Assembly: GCF_023150235.1 (NCBI RefSeq)
Contig: NZ_JAKLLH010000003.1
Location: forward strand, 62,001 to 126,000
From: Azonexus sp.
GTDB lineage: Bacteria; Pseudomonadota; Gammaproteobacteria; Burkholderiales; Rhodocyclaceae
Direction: 5' to 3'
Length of the DNA stretch: 64,000 nucleotides
How positions within the stretch are numbered: the first letter of the stretch is position 1; the number at the start of each line of letters is the position of its first letter. This document shows positions 18,508 to 27,029 of this stretch, in pieces. Under the pieces are notes generated by a model. It did not search any database. It had not been told where the DNA came from and was given only the letters and a program-made list of their open reading frames with translations. Position numbers and translations under genes: made by a program.

Positions 18508-20049
18508 ATGCAAGTCATCAACACCAACGTCGCATCACTGAATTCACAACGCAACCTGTCACAAAGCAATAGCGGCTTGCAGGTTGCGTTGCAACGCCTC
18601 TCCTCCGGCATGCGTATCAACTCCGCCAAGGACGATGCTGCCGGCTTGGCCATTTCCGAGCGAATGACCGGCCAGATTCGCGGCTTGGATCAGGCGCGCC
18701 GTAACTCAAACGACGGCATTTCCATGGCACAAACTGCTGAAGGTGCTCTGAACCAGATGGGCAGCATTGTCCAGCGCATTCGTGAACTTTCGGTTCAGTC
18801 TGCCAACGCCACCAACAGCTCGTCAGACCGTCAAGCATTGAATTCGGAAGTAACCCAATTGGTTTCCGAACTTGATCGCTTTGCTCAGACAACTGAATTC
18901 AACGGCCAGGCCCTGTTCAATGGCACGCTTGGAACCGCAACTTTTCAGGTTGGCGCCAATGCCAACCAGACCATCACAACCAGCAACAACAACTACCGCA
19001 CAACCCAGTACGGCACTTTCCAGGTTAACAATGCCAATTCTCAGGGTGCCACTTACGCTACATCAGGCCAGTCAGCGACAGGGCTCAGTGCCGGCGTAGG
19101 AGGAATTTCGGGTACGGTAGTCTCTGGCAGCAGTGCAGCCAACTCAAAACTAGTGGTAAATGGTGCTGGCGGCTCGGCAACTATTGGCGTCACCAGCGGC
19201 TCATCGGCAAAGGATGTTGCTGCAGCAGTCAATGCCGCAGGCTATACCGGTGTCAAAGCCACCGCAACCACGAATGCAACCATCCAATTTTCCGGCCAAG
19301 CAACAAGCACAAATTACACTTTCAATCTGACAGGAAGCAATACTTCCCAAGTTCAGGTCAGTTTCACCGTCGGCGCCACAAATACTGCCGCCGGACTAGC
19401 TTCCGCAGTCACCGCCTTTAATGACGTCTCATCAAAAACCGGGATCACCGCAAAACTTAATGCTTCTGCAGATGGGATTGACCTGACAGCGGCGGATGGC
19501 AGCAACATCGTATTGGACAACGTCTCCAATCCGTCCGCCAGTTCGGGCTCCTTTACCGTCTCCGGAACGCAAAATTCTGGTGCAGCTATCTCAGGCGGCC
19601 TTGCTGTTGCCATTGGCGGGCAGCTTACCTTCGACTCGGACAAGTCCTATAACGTCGCTACCTCCGGCGCCACCCTGTCCTCCGGCGCAGTTGGCTCGCA
19701 AGTGACCTCCGGTAGCGCCCTGATCGGTTCCCTGCAATCGGTGGCCACCCTCGATATCTCTACGGTCGACGGTGCGACTCGCGCAATCCGGATCGCCGAC
19801 TCCGCGATCCAATCGATCAACAGCCAGCGCGCGGTCTACGGCGCCCTGCAGAGCCGCTTCGAGAATACCGTTGCCAACCTGCAGACCGCTTCGGAGAATC
19901 TCTCCGCTGCCCGCAGCCGTATCCGCGATGCCGACTTCGCTTCCGAAACCGCTTCGCTGACCCGCTCGCAAATTCTGCAACAGGCAGGTACCGCGATGCT
20001 GGCACAGGCCAACCAGTTGCCGCAGGGCGTGCTCTCGCTGCTCCGCTAA
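18508..20049 (+). CDS. fliC: Flagellin (copy 2)
   Basis: This 513-residue flagellin has the same length as copy 1 and is nearly the same protein. The central block from [15 protein letters not shown] through SFTVSGTQN differs from copy 1 at only a few residues. N- and C-terminal coiled-coil domains are intact. The ribosome site is AAGGAG. It has its own sigma-28 promoter, unlike copy 1, so the two may be made at different times or levels. The last roughly 400 bases return to GC-rich host-like codons, whereas its first two thirds are more AT-rich. Confidence 0.97.
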   Translation: MQVINTNVASLNSQRNLSQSNSGLQVALQRLSSGMRINSAKDDAAGLAISERMTGQIRGLDQARRNSNDGISMAQTAEGALNQMGSIVQRIRELSVQSANATNSSSDRQALNSEVTQLVSELDRFAQTTEFNGQALFNGTLGTATFQVGANANQTITTSNNNYRTTQYGTFQVNNANSQGATYATSGQSATGLSAGVGGISGTVVSGSSAANSKLVVNGAGGSATIGVTSGSSAKDVAAAVNAAGYTGVKATATTNATIQFSGQATSTNYTFNLTGSNTSQVQVSFTVGATNTAAGLASAVTAFNDVSSKTGITAKLNASADGIDLTAADGSNIVLDNVSNPSASSGSFTVSGTQNSGAAISGGLAVAIGGQLTFDSDKSYNVATSGATLSSGAVGSQVTSGSALIGSLQSVATLDISTVDGATRAIRIADSAIQSINSQRAVYGALQSRFENTVANLQTASENLSAARSRIRDADFASETASLTRSQILQQAGTAMLAQANQLPQGVLSLLR

Positions 20050-20063
20050 TCGACCCGGGGTTT

Positions 20064-20111
20064 TCCGGATTGAATCCGGATGGTTCAGGCGGAAGGGCAT
20101 GCCCTTCCGCC
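20064..20111. terminator. Two adjacent hairpins between flagellin 2 and flaG
   Basis: TCCGGAT-TGA-ATCCGGA (20064-20080) is followed by a perfect 24-base palindrome, GGCGGAAGGGCA and its complement (20088-20111). No T run follows. They could terminate, attenuate or stabilise the abundant flagellin mRNA. Confidence 0.5.
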
Positions 20112-20142
20112 TCCGCGCATCAAAACCCGGAAAGGAACGATC

Positions 20143-20604
20143 ATGAACAGTCTCCAAGCCGGTTCCGTGACTGCAGCGACCCAAGCCACGGCAACGGTTC
20201 CACGCAACGCCTCCCCCCCGACACCGAAGGAACTGCAGTCCACGCTGCAGACGCTGGAGAAGACGTCGGCACTTTCCGCCCAGGGGCTGCGCGCCCAGCA
20301 AGAAGAGCAGAAAAACCTGGACGAACAGGAAGCCAGGTCGCTGACCGAGGCAGCCAACGGCGAGCTCGCCAGCCTGACCACTGCCCTGGCCTTCAGTATC
20401 GACAAGGACATCAATCGCTTCGTCGTCAAACTGGTCGACACCAATTCGCAGGAAACCCTGCGCCAGTTTCCGGCAGAAGAAATGGTCGAAGTTTACAAGG
20501 CACTCAAGCGGGTCAATGAGTTGATGACTCCCGAACGCATGCAGAGCAGCGGCAAGCTCGCGGGCGACTTGAGCAGCGGCGTATTGTTCAGAGGTCAGGC
20601 CTGA
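20143..20604 (+). CDS. flaG: FlaG family flagellar protein
   Basis: The 153-residue protein has a low-complexity N terminus (about 1-70, rich in Ala, Thr and Gln). The conserved FlaG domain at its C-terminal half reads LAFSIDKDINRFVVKLVD, then QFPAEEMVEVYKALKRV. FlaG proteins influence filament length or flagellin assembly in polar flagellar systems and commonly sit between flagellin and fliD, as here. ATG 20143 is chosen because GGAAAGGA precedes it; an upstream in-frame extension would run through the 24-base palindrome. Confidence 0.88.
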   Translation: MNSLQAGSVTAATQATATVPRNASPPTPKELQSTLQTLEKTSALSAQGLRAQQEEQKNLDEQEARSLTEAANGELASLTTALAFSIDKDINRFVVKLVDTNSQETLRQFPAEEMVEVYKALKRVNELMTPERMQSSGKLAGDLSSGVLFRGQA

Positions 20605-20607
20605 AGC

Positions 20608-20624
20608 AGGCCCGATCCTTGCTA
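20608..20624 (+). promoter_or_regulatory. Sigma-54 promoter of fliD
   Basis: AGGCCCGATCCTTGCTA keeps the invariant GG-N10-GC spacing and the TTGCT -12 box. It differs from TGGCACG-N4-TTGCW at two positions. It starts just after the flaG stop, about 60 bases before fliD. Confidence 0.65.
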
Positions 20625-20666
20625 AGGAACGCTTAACCCGTTCCACTGTAGGCAGGAGTATTCATC

Positions 20667-22670
20667 ATGGCTGGCATTTCTTCTCCCGGAGTCGGCTCCA
20701 ACCTGGACGTCAATGGCATCGTCAGCCAGTTGATGACGATCGAGCGGCAGCCGCTGACGCGGCTGACCAAGCTGGAAGCCAGTGCGCAGGCACGCCTTTC
20801 GGCTTACGGCATGATCAAGGGAACCCTCTCTTCCTTCCAGGGAACAATGGCCAGCCTGGCAAGCGCCTCCAAGTACACCTCGCTGAATGCTTCCTCGTCC
20901 GACAGCGCCGTGGCCACCGCCAGTGCTTCGTCCATCGCCACGCCGGGCACTTATTCCATGGAAGTAACCAAGATCGCGAAGGAACAGAAGCTGCGTTCCG
21001 ATGTGCTATCGACCACTTCGATCAACGATGCCATTGGCACGGGCACCCTGACCATACAGCTGGGCACCTATAGCGGCGGCGTATTTACCGCCAATAGCGA
21101 CAAGGCCGCCACCTCGATCACCATCGACAGCTCCAAGCAGACGCTGGGCGGAATTCGCGATGCAATCAATGCCGCCAGTGCTGGCGTTACCGCGACGATC
21201 ATCAACGATGGCACCGGTTTCCGCCTGTCGCTGACCTCGAACAGTACCGGCAGCGCCAACAGTCTCAAGATTTCGGTCAGCGGCGACAGCGGCGGCACCG
21301 ACACGGATACCACCGGCCTGTCAAAAATTGCCTATGACCCGGCAGCCGCTGCCGGCAGCGGCAAGAATCTGACCGAAAGCCAGGCCGCGCAGGACGCGCA
21401 GTTGACCGTGGACGGCATTGCCGTTACCAAGCCGAGCAATACCCTCACCGATGTGATTCAGGGGGTCACCCTCAACCTGCTCAAGGAGTCGACCGTCGGC
21501 TCTCCGATCAAGGTTTCGGTCAGCCGCTCGAATACCGCGCTGACCAGCGCGGCGCAGGATTTCGTCAAGGCTTACAACGAAGTGGCCGGCACCATTGCCG
21601 AGTTGACCAAGTACACGCCAAAGACCGAAGGCAGTGCCGCCCAGGCGGGCGTGCTGCTGGGCGAGGCCGCGCCGCGCAGCGTTCTTTCGCAGTTGCGCAA
21701 TAGCCTGACCCAGTCGGTCGCAACGCTCGACGGAAAAAAGGTGAGCCTGTCCGACCTCGGCATTGCTTTCCAGAAAGACGGGACACTTGCGGTCGACACG
21801 GCAAAACTGAACAAAATAGCCGAGGCCAGCCCCGAGCTGGTCGCCGGCTTCTTTGCCAGTACCGGACGTGCTTCCGACAGCGGCGTCAAGTTCATCAGCG
21901 CCGGCAACAATACCTCGGTCGGCAGCTACGGCCTTTCGGTCAGCCAAATGGCAACGCAGGGGAGCCTGCAGGGAAGTGCCGCCGCCGCGCTGACCATCAC
22001 CGACAGCAACAAGACCCTGACCGTGAGCATCGACGGCGCTTCGGCCACGGTAACACTGGGGACCGGCACCTATACCGCTGCCTCGCTGGCGGCGGAAGTG
22101 CAGTCGCGGGTCAACGGGACCAGCGCTTTCAAGCAATCCGGCCTGGCGGTCAGCGTCAGCGAGTCGGGCGGGGTTCTCAGTTTCAATTCAGCAAGTTTCG
22201 GCGGCAGCTCCCGCGTTTCGATCAGCGGTGCCGGCGCCTCGGACCTCCTGGGCGGGACCGGCACGGAAACGACCGGCGTGGATGTAGCCGGAACGATCAA
22301 CGGAAACAGCGCCACCGGTTCGGGACAGACCCTGACCGGAGATAACGGCCTCAAGCTATCGATCTTCGCCGGTGCGACCGGCGACCGGGGTAACGTCTAT
22401 TACACCAAGGGCTTTGCTTCGGTCATGGAAAGTGTGGCCAAGGCTCTCACCGATACCAAGACCGGCGGACTGGCCGGTGCCACCGGCGGTATCGAAAGCG
22501 AGCTGAAGGATATCGCCAGCCGCCGTGAGGTTCTCAATCGCCGCTTTGCCGACACCGAGACCCGTTTGCGTGCGCAATACACCTCGCTCGACGTCCTGAT
22601 CGGAAAGATGTCCAGTACCAGTTCCTACCTCACCCAGCAGCTTGCCGCACTGGCGAATAATTCGGGCTGA
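20667..22670 (+). CDS. fliD: Flagellar filament cap protein FliD
   Basis: The 667-residue protein starts with the FliD signature GISSPGVGSNLDVNGIVSQL and MTIERQPLTRL and ends with a coiled coil typical of the family (RREVLNRRFADTETRLRAQY). The middle is rich in Ser, Thr, Gly and Ala. FliD caps the growing filament and folds exported flagellin. It is longer than the roughly 470-residue enterobacterial form, with extra surface domains. The ribosome site is AGGAG. It follows flaG and precedes fliS, the usual order. Confidence 0.96.
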   Translation: MAGISSPGVGSNLDVNGIVSQLMTIERQPLTRLTKLEASAQARLSAYGMIKGTLSSFQGTMASLASASKYTSLNASSSDSAVATASASSIATPGTYSMEVTKIAKEQKLRSDVLSTTSINDAIGTGTLTIQLGTYSGGVFTANSDKAATSITIDSSKQTLGGIRDAINAASAGVTATIINDGTGFRLSLTSNSTGSANSLKISVSGDSGGTDTDTTGLSKIAYDPAAAAGSGKNLTESQAAQDAQLTVDGIAVTKPSNTLTDVIQGVTLNLLKESTVGSPIKVSVSRSNTALTSAAQDFVKAYNEVAGTIAELTKYTPKTEGSAAQAGVLLGEAAPRSVLSQLRNSLTQSVATLDGKKVSLSDLGIAFQKDGTLAVDTAKLNKIAEASPELVAGFFASTGRASDSGVKFISAGNNTSVGSYGLSVSQMATQGSLQGSAAAALTITDSNKTLTVSIDGASATVTLGTGTYTAASLAAEVQSRVNGTSAFKQSGLAVSVSESGGVLSFNSASFGGSSRVSISGAGASDLLGGTGTETTGVDVAGTINGNSATGSGQTLTGDNGLKLSIFAGATGDRGNVYYTKGFASVMESVAKALTDTKTGGLAGATGGIESELKDIASRREVLNRRFADTETRLRAQYTSLDVLIGKMSSTSSYLTQQLAALANNSG

Positions 22671-22711
22671 TCCGGGACGGCTCCCAAGCAGATGAGTTTT
22701 GGGGTATAAAC

Positions 22712-22728
22712 AGGACTTTTTGTTGCAC
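22712..22728 (+). promoter_or_regulatory. Candidate sigma-54 promoter of fliS
   Basis: AGGACTTTTTGTTGCAC has a perfect TTGCA -12 box and GG-N10-GC spacing, but a weak -24 box. It is placed 18 bases before the fliS start, which leaves a very short leader, so confidence is moderate. Confidence 0.45.
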
Positions 22729-22745
22729 AGCTTCAAGGAATCGCA

Positions 22746-23213
22746 ATGTTCAACCAGGTTCGCGGTGTCAATCAGTATCAGCAAGTCGAGATCGAGACTT
22801 CGGTCAGCGGGGCATCGCCTCACAGTCTGATCCTGCTGCTGATGGAAGGCTCGCTGGTTGCCATCAACATGGCCAGGGCAAGAATGGCGGAGGGCGACGT
22901 TCCCGCCAAGGGCGAGGCAGTCTCGAAAGCCATCGCCCTGATCGACGAAGGGCTGCGCGCCAGCCTGGACATGAACGCAGGTGGCGAAATCGCCCAAAAT
23001 CTCGATGCGCTGTACGAATACATGTGCCATCAGTTGCTGGTGGCCAATATCAAGAACGACATTAACCGTCTGGAAGAGGTTGCCCGCCTGATGGGCGAGA
23101 TTCGAGATGCATGGAAGGCCATTGGCGAGCAAGCGGTCAGCAGCGAATTCCGCCCGGCTCCCAGCAGCCCGCCGCAACCGGAAGCGCCACCGCGCAGTTA
23201 CGGTGCGGCATGA
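22746..23213 (+). CDS. fliS: Flagellin chaperone FliS
   Basis: The 155-residue protein has the FliS pattern: YQQVEIETSVSGASPHSLIL, LLMEGSLVAINMAR and LYEYMCHQLLVANIKND. It is an all-helical cytoplasmic chaperone that binds the C terminus of flagellin and delivers it to FlhA. The last 20 residues form a Pro/Ser-rich tail. Its stop overlaps the start of the next gene (ATGA). Confidence 0.95.
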   Translation: MFNQVRGVNQYQQVEIETSVSGASPHSLILLLMEGSLVAINMARARMAEGDVPAKGEAVSKAIALIDEGLRASLDMNAGGEIAQNLDALYEYMCHQLLVANIKNDINRLEEVARLMGEIRDAWKAIGEQAVSSEFRPAPSSPPQPEAPPRSYGAA

Positions 23214-23521
23214 GCACCTCCTCTCCGGATACGGCACAACTCCTCGAACGCCTCGTTGAAGCCAGCCGCCGGCTTGAGCACTTGGTAAGCACCCAAGCTT
23301 GGGACGAGATCGTCGATCACGCCCCCGAGATCGAAAGACTTTGCGAGCTTTTACGCCATGCCGATCTGGCCGGCTCGCCGGCGCTGTTGCTGCAGGCGGA
23401 AAATTTCGTCGTCCTGGAACAGAAGATCCGCCCCATTCTTAGCGAGAAACTCCAGGATCTGCGCCACGAACTCTCCAGCCAGCAGAATACGGGCCGGCTG
23501 ACCAACACCTACTCGCTTTGA
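23210..23521 (+). CDS. FliT-like flagellar chaperone
   Basis: The 103-residue, mostly helical protein starts at the ATG overlapping the fliS stop. Size, position directly after fliS and helical heptads (LLERLVEASRRLEHLV, VVLEQKIRPILSEKLQDL) fit the FliT family of chaperones for FliD. Sequence conservation in FliT is low, so the call rests largely on position and size. An upstream in-frame extension would lie within fliS and was not used. Confidence 0.65.
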   Translation: MSTSSPDTAQLLERLVEASRRLEHLVSTQAWDEIVDHAPEIERLCELLRHADLAGSPALLLQAENFVVLEQKIRPILSEKLQDLRHELSSQQNTGRLTNTYSL

Positions 23522-23584
23522 ACTCTCCGGCAATACGACCGGCACCCTTCGACCTGAAGTTCCGCACCCGATAGCCGAGCCACG

Positions 23585-24823
23585 ATGCTGCCCGATCTGC
23601 TTACGCCGAAGTTACGCCCGGGGCTGGACACCAGCATTGCGCCGACGGCACCGGTCAAGAACATCTCGGATGCACTGGCGGATTTTGCGCCCGGCCAGAA
23701 AATCATGGCCGAAATCCAGGCCATGTTGCCGAACGGAGCCTACCGCGCCCTGGTCGGACAACGCGAGCTCACCCTGGCCTTGCCGTTTTCCGCCAAGCCC
23801 GGCGACACGCTCGAACTGGAAGTTCAGGAAAGCGATGGGCGGCTGGTACTCGCCTTTGTCAAGGACAAGGCTGCTAGCGAAGCCGCCGTCGGCAACCGTA
23901 ACGACTCGGCGGCGACGACCTTGAGCAATACCGGTCGCCTGATCGGGGATTTGCTCGGTGAAGTGACCCGCGACAGCAAGCGCCCGTCCCCGATTGCATT
24001 GAATGGCAATCAACCACTGATTGCCGCCGGTCAGGGCGAGCATCTGGATGCCAAGCAGTTGGCCGGCGCCTTGAAGCAGGCACTGGGACAAAGCGGCATG
24101 TTCTACGAAGCACACCAGGCACGATGGGTGCAAGGAGCACTGCCGGAAGAGCAATTACGACAAGAACCGCAGGGCAAGCTCTCCGCGCCCGCCCTCCCGC
24201 CGACCCCGGCTCCCGCCACCGCACTTACCCGCCCGGCAGGCGAAACGGAAGGCCGGAGTAGCGGATCGGCAAATATTTCCACGTCGGCCGCATCCCTTGC
24301 CGCTCCCGAAATCCGCACACCCCGCAATGACGAAGCCTCGGCCAATACGCCCCTCCCCCTGCAGGAAAGCCGCGACGGCAACAAAATGAGCGCAGCACCT
24401 CCGACGCTTGCGCCACTACCTGGCAACGAGGTACACCGCGATACGGTTCCCCTCGTCCAGAACCAGCTCGACGCCCTGGCGACGCAGCAATTCATCTGGC
24501 AAGGACAGGCTTGGTCCGGCCAGCCCATGCACTGGGAAATTGCCGAAGAACAGGGGCAGAATCGTGGCCAGGATGAGGACGAGGGACGCCGCTGGCGCAC
24601 ACGCCTGCGCCTGAATCTGCCGCAACTGGGCGGCATTGACGCAACACTGCAGCTATTGCCGGGCGGTGAAGTAAGAATCCGGATGACCGCGGACTCGGAA
24701 CGCGGCGAGCAATCATTGCGCCAGGCCAGCCCCGCCTTGCAGGAGCAATACCTGAATGCCGGCCTGACGCTCGGCCAGCTACAGATTGACCATGACCTCC
24801 CCCAAACCCTCGGCACTCCGTGA
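23585..24823 (+). CDS. FliK-like protein with C-terminal hook-length control domain
   Basis: The 412-residue protein resembles the Flg_hook domain of FliK only in its last 90 residues (LRLNLPQLGGIDATLQLLPGG and GLTLGQLQ). The N-terminal part (MAEIQAMLPNGAYRALVG, LALPFSAKPGDTLELEV) is a beta-rich domain seen in a second family of FliK-like proteins, and the middle is low-complexity. A true fliK is at 33916, so this is a second, divergent one. Its 3' end overlaps the FlhB-C-like gene, suggesting the two proteins work as a pair at the export gate. Confidence 0.75.
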   Translation: MLPDLLTPKLRPGLDTSIAPTAPVKNISDALADFAPGQKIMAEIQAMLPNGAYRALVGQRELTLALPFSAKPGDTLELEVQESDGRLVLAFVKDKAASEAAVGNRNDSAATTLSNTGRLIGDLLGEVTRDSKRPSPIALNGNQPLIAAGQGEHLDAKQLAGALKQALGQSGMFYEAHQARWVQGALPEEQLRQEPQGKLSAPALPPTPAPATALTRPAGETEGRSSGSANISTSAASLAAPEIRTPRNDEASANTPLPLQESRDGNKMSAAPPTLAPLPGNEVHRDTVPLVQNQLDALATQQFIWQGQAWSGQPMHWEIAEEQGQNRGQDEDEGRRWRTRLRLNLPQLGGIDATLQLLPGGEVRIRMTADSERGEQSLRQASPALQEQYLNAGLTLGQLQIDHDLPQTLGTP

Positions 24824-25103
24824 GGCCGTCGCCCTGGCCTATGGGCAGACCGACCCGGCCCCCCGGGTCGTCGCACGCGGCAAGGGTGTGATTGCCGAGC
24901 AGATCATTGCCAAGGCCAGGGAACACGGAGTCTATGTCCACGAATCGGTCGAACTGGTAGCCCTGCTGACCCAGGTCGATATCGACGAGCACATTCCCGC
25001 CCAGCTCTACTTGGCCGTTGCCGAACTGCTGGCCTGGCTGTACCGGCTGGAGCAGGAGGGCGGCAAGGAAGACGAAAAACCGATACGGAACCCCCCTCCC
25101 TGA
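24792..25103 (+). CDS. Stand-alone FlhB C-terminal-domain-like protein (FlhX/FhlB type)
   Basis: The 103-residue soluble protein aligns by eye with the cytoplasmic end of FlhB. REAVALAYGQTDPAPRVVARGKG parallels the FlhB stretch just after the NPTH cleavage site. HESVELVALLTQVDIDEHIPAQLY parallels EAPPLARALHKHAELDHEIPAPLF. The NPTH motif is absent (SALRE instead), and there are no membrane spans. Helicobacter FlhX is a known example of such a free fragment that can replace the cleaved FlhB C terminus. ATG 24792 was chosen over the TTG two codons earlier. Confidence 0.75.
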   Translation: MTSPKPSALREAVALAYGQTDPAPRVVARGKGVIAEQIIAKAREHGVYVHESVELVALLTQVDIDEHIPAQLYLAVAELLAWLYRLEQEGGKEDEKPIRNPPP

Positions 25104-25198
25104 AACCGGCATCGCCACCGGGTTTTCCGGAATGGCTCCGGAAAAAGCCTGCCTGACGCAAAGCGTCCGGGAAAAATCACTCTTGATGTGAATGGTGT

Positions 25199-25230
25199 GA
25201 AAAAAAACGCCGCTGAAACAAAGCGGCGTT
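25199..25230 (-). terminator. Rho-independent terminator of fliE (minus strand)
   Basis: AACGCCGCT (25206-25214) pairs with AGCGGCGTT (25222-25230), giving a nine-base stem. On the minus strand the stem is followed by a run of T (seven A residues on the plus strand at 25199-25205). It therefore ends leftward transcription of fliE. Confidence 0.85.
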
Positions 25231-25289
25231 CCGAGATTTCTTTCCGGGAAAGTGACGGGAGGGAGACGGCGAGCACCCTGCGCCGGAGA

Positions 25290-25613
25290 TCAAACCTGAA
25301 TATTCATGACATCCTGGTAAGCCGACACCAGCTTGTTGCGCACCTGCACCATTTCCTGGAACGAAACGCTGGCCGTCTGCAGGGCAATCATCACCTCGTG
25401 CAGGTTCTGTGAAGAATCGCCGGCGGCAAGTTTTTCCGCCATCTGGGTAGCCTGCTGCTGGGTTTGATTCACCTTGTCGATGGATGATTTCAATACCTGG
25501 GCAAAATCCGGCCCATCGCCGGAAGGCTGCACCTCCGTCGCGGGCTTGCCAGAAGCCTGCGCTGCGGTAGTCCGCAGCACATTCAGCATTTGTTCGAGAC
25601 CTTTTGTGTCCAT
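25290..25613 (-). CDS. fliE: Flagellar hook-basal body complex protein FliE
   Basis: The 107-residue protein has the FliE C-terminal signature SQNLHEVMIALQTASVSFQ and VRNKLVSAYQDVMNIQV. FliE joins the MS ring to the proximal rod and is an early export substrate. It is transcribed away from fliF, separated from it by fleSR, and has its own sigma-54 promoter, so it is a single-gene unit ending at the terminator near 25200. Confidence 0.95.
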   Translation of the reverse strand: MDTKGLEQMLNVLRTTAAQASGKPATEVQPSGDGPDFAQVLKSSIDKVNQTQQQATQMAEKLAAGDSSQNLHEVMIALQTASVSFQEMVQVRNKLVSAYQDVMNIQV

Positions 25614-25639
25614 CTTCGACTCCTTTGACCCTTAGTCAA

Positions 25640-25656
25640 AAGCAACTATCGGGCCA
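25640..25656 (-). promoter_or_regulatory. Sigma-54 promoter of fliE
   Basis: On the minus strand TGGCCCGATAGTTGCTT differs from TGGCACG-N4-TTGCW at one position and keeps GG-N10-GC. It is the best sigma-54 match in the window. It sits between the fleR stop codon and the fliE start. Confidence 0.85.
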
Positions 25657-25658
25657 GA

Positions 25659-27029
25659 TCAATCCTGCAGGTAGCCTTCCTCGCGATATTGCTGCAGCTT
25701 GTAGCGCAGGGTACGCTCGGATATCCCCAGGCGCTCAACAGCCAGACGACGCGAGCCACCCACTTCGGCCAAGGTCCGCAGAATGTGTTCGCGCTCCAAG
25801 TCCCTCATATTATCGACCTTTTTTGGCGTTTCATCAGTGCTTTCCGCCACCTCGCCCGGCTCGTACGGCAAGAGCGAATCCTCGGGTTTGGCAAGCCGCG
25901 TCGAGGGAAGTTTCAGGTCGCGCGCCGAGATTTCCTGAGTATGGGCAAGGATCAGCGCCCGTTGTACGACGTTCTCGAGTTCACGCACATTCCCCGGCCA
26001 ATCGTAGGCCTGTATCAGGGCTTCGGCCTCGTGTGAAAAGAGCATGCCATTGCGGGCAAAACGCTCGCCATGCGTGAGCAGAAAGTGCTGCGCCAGCGGC
26101 AGGATGTCCAGCGGCCGCTCGCGCAGGGAGGGAATATCGACGGGAAAAACATTGAGCCGGTAATAAAGATCTTCGCGAAAGACCCCGTTGGCAACCGCTT
26201 TTGCCATGTCGCGATTGGAAGTGGCGACCACGCGGATGTTCAAGGCCACCGGCTTTTTTCCGCCGACACGCTCGACCTCGCGCTCCTGCAAGACACGCAG
26301 GAGCTTGGCCTGCAGACCCATGGGCATTTCCGTGACTTCATCGAGCAACAGCGTACCGTCCTGTGCCTGTTCGAATTTTCCCGCCTGAGCCTGCTGGGCG
26401 CCGGTGAAAGCCCCCTTTTCGTAACCGAACAAGGTGGCCTCGAGAAGGCTGTCGGGAATGGCGGCACAGTTGATGGCGACGAAAGGACCGCCGGAACGGG
26501 CCGAATGGCTGTGGATGTAGCGGGCAACCACCTCCTTGCCGACGCCGGATTCACCTGTCAGCAAGACCGTTGCATCGGTCTGCGCCACTCTCCGCGCCAT
26601 GGCGAACATTTCCTGGGTGGCGGGATCCCTGGCGACCGGACCACCGTCTCCCGTTTGCGCCCGCAATTCATACCTGCCGATATGCGCCAGCAAAGCCCCC
26701 GGCTCGAAAGGCTTGAGCAAAAAATCGCAAGCGCCGGAACGCATGGCATCGACGGCCTTTTCGACCTCGGCATAGGCAGTCATCAAGACCACCGGCAGAT
26801 GCGGCAGGCGGGCGCGTATTTCCTTCAGCAGGGCAATCCCGTCCATCGGCATCATCCGGACATCGCTGACCACAATCGAGAAGGCCTGGGCCGAGAGCAC
26901 CTCCAGGGCCTGCTCGCCACCTTCGACTGCCACGTAGGCACGTCCGGCCAGTTCGAGGGTATCGCCAATCGCCTCGCGCAACCCGGGGTCGTCCTCGACC
27001 ACCAATACGGGCAAATTATGTTCCGACAT
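25659..27029 (-). CDS. fleR: Sigma-54-dependent flagellar response regulator (FleR/FlrC type)
   Basis: The 456-residue protein has a receiver domain (1-120, phospho-acceptor Asp56 in VVSDVRMMPMDG). An AAA+ sigma-54 interaction domain follows (about 140-370), with Walker A GESGVGKE, GAFTGA (intact) and LLDEVTEMP. A Fis-type helix-turn-helix lies at the C terminus (GGSRRLAVERLGISERTLRYKL). Together with the adjacent kinase it should activate the sigma-54 promoters seen at fliE, fliK, flgB, fliD and flagellin 1. The start codon lies inside the end of the kinase gene. Confidence 0.94.
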   Translation of the reverse strand: MSEHNLPVLVVEDDPGLREAIGDTLELAGRAYVAVEGGEQALEVLSAQAFSIVVSDVRMMPMDGIALLKEIRARLPHLPVVLMTAYAEVEKAVDAMRSGACDFLLKPFEPGALLAHIGRYELRAQTGDGGPVARDPATQEMFAMARRVAQTDATVLLTGESGVGKEVVARYIHSHSARSGGPFVAINCAAIPDSLLEATLFGYEKGAFTGAQQAQAGKFEQAQDGTLLLDEVTEMPMGLQAKLLRVLQEREVERVGGKKPVALNIRVVATSNRDMAKAVANGVFREDLYYRLNVFPVDIPSLRERPLDILPLAQHFLLTHGERFARNGMLFSHEAEALIQAYDWPGNVRELENVVQRALILAHTQEISARDLKLPSTRLAKPEDSLLPYEPGEVAESTDETPKKVDNMRDLEREHILRTLAEVGGSRRLAVERLGISERTLRYKLQQYREEGYLQD

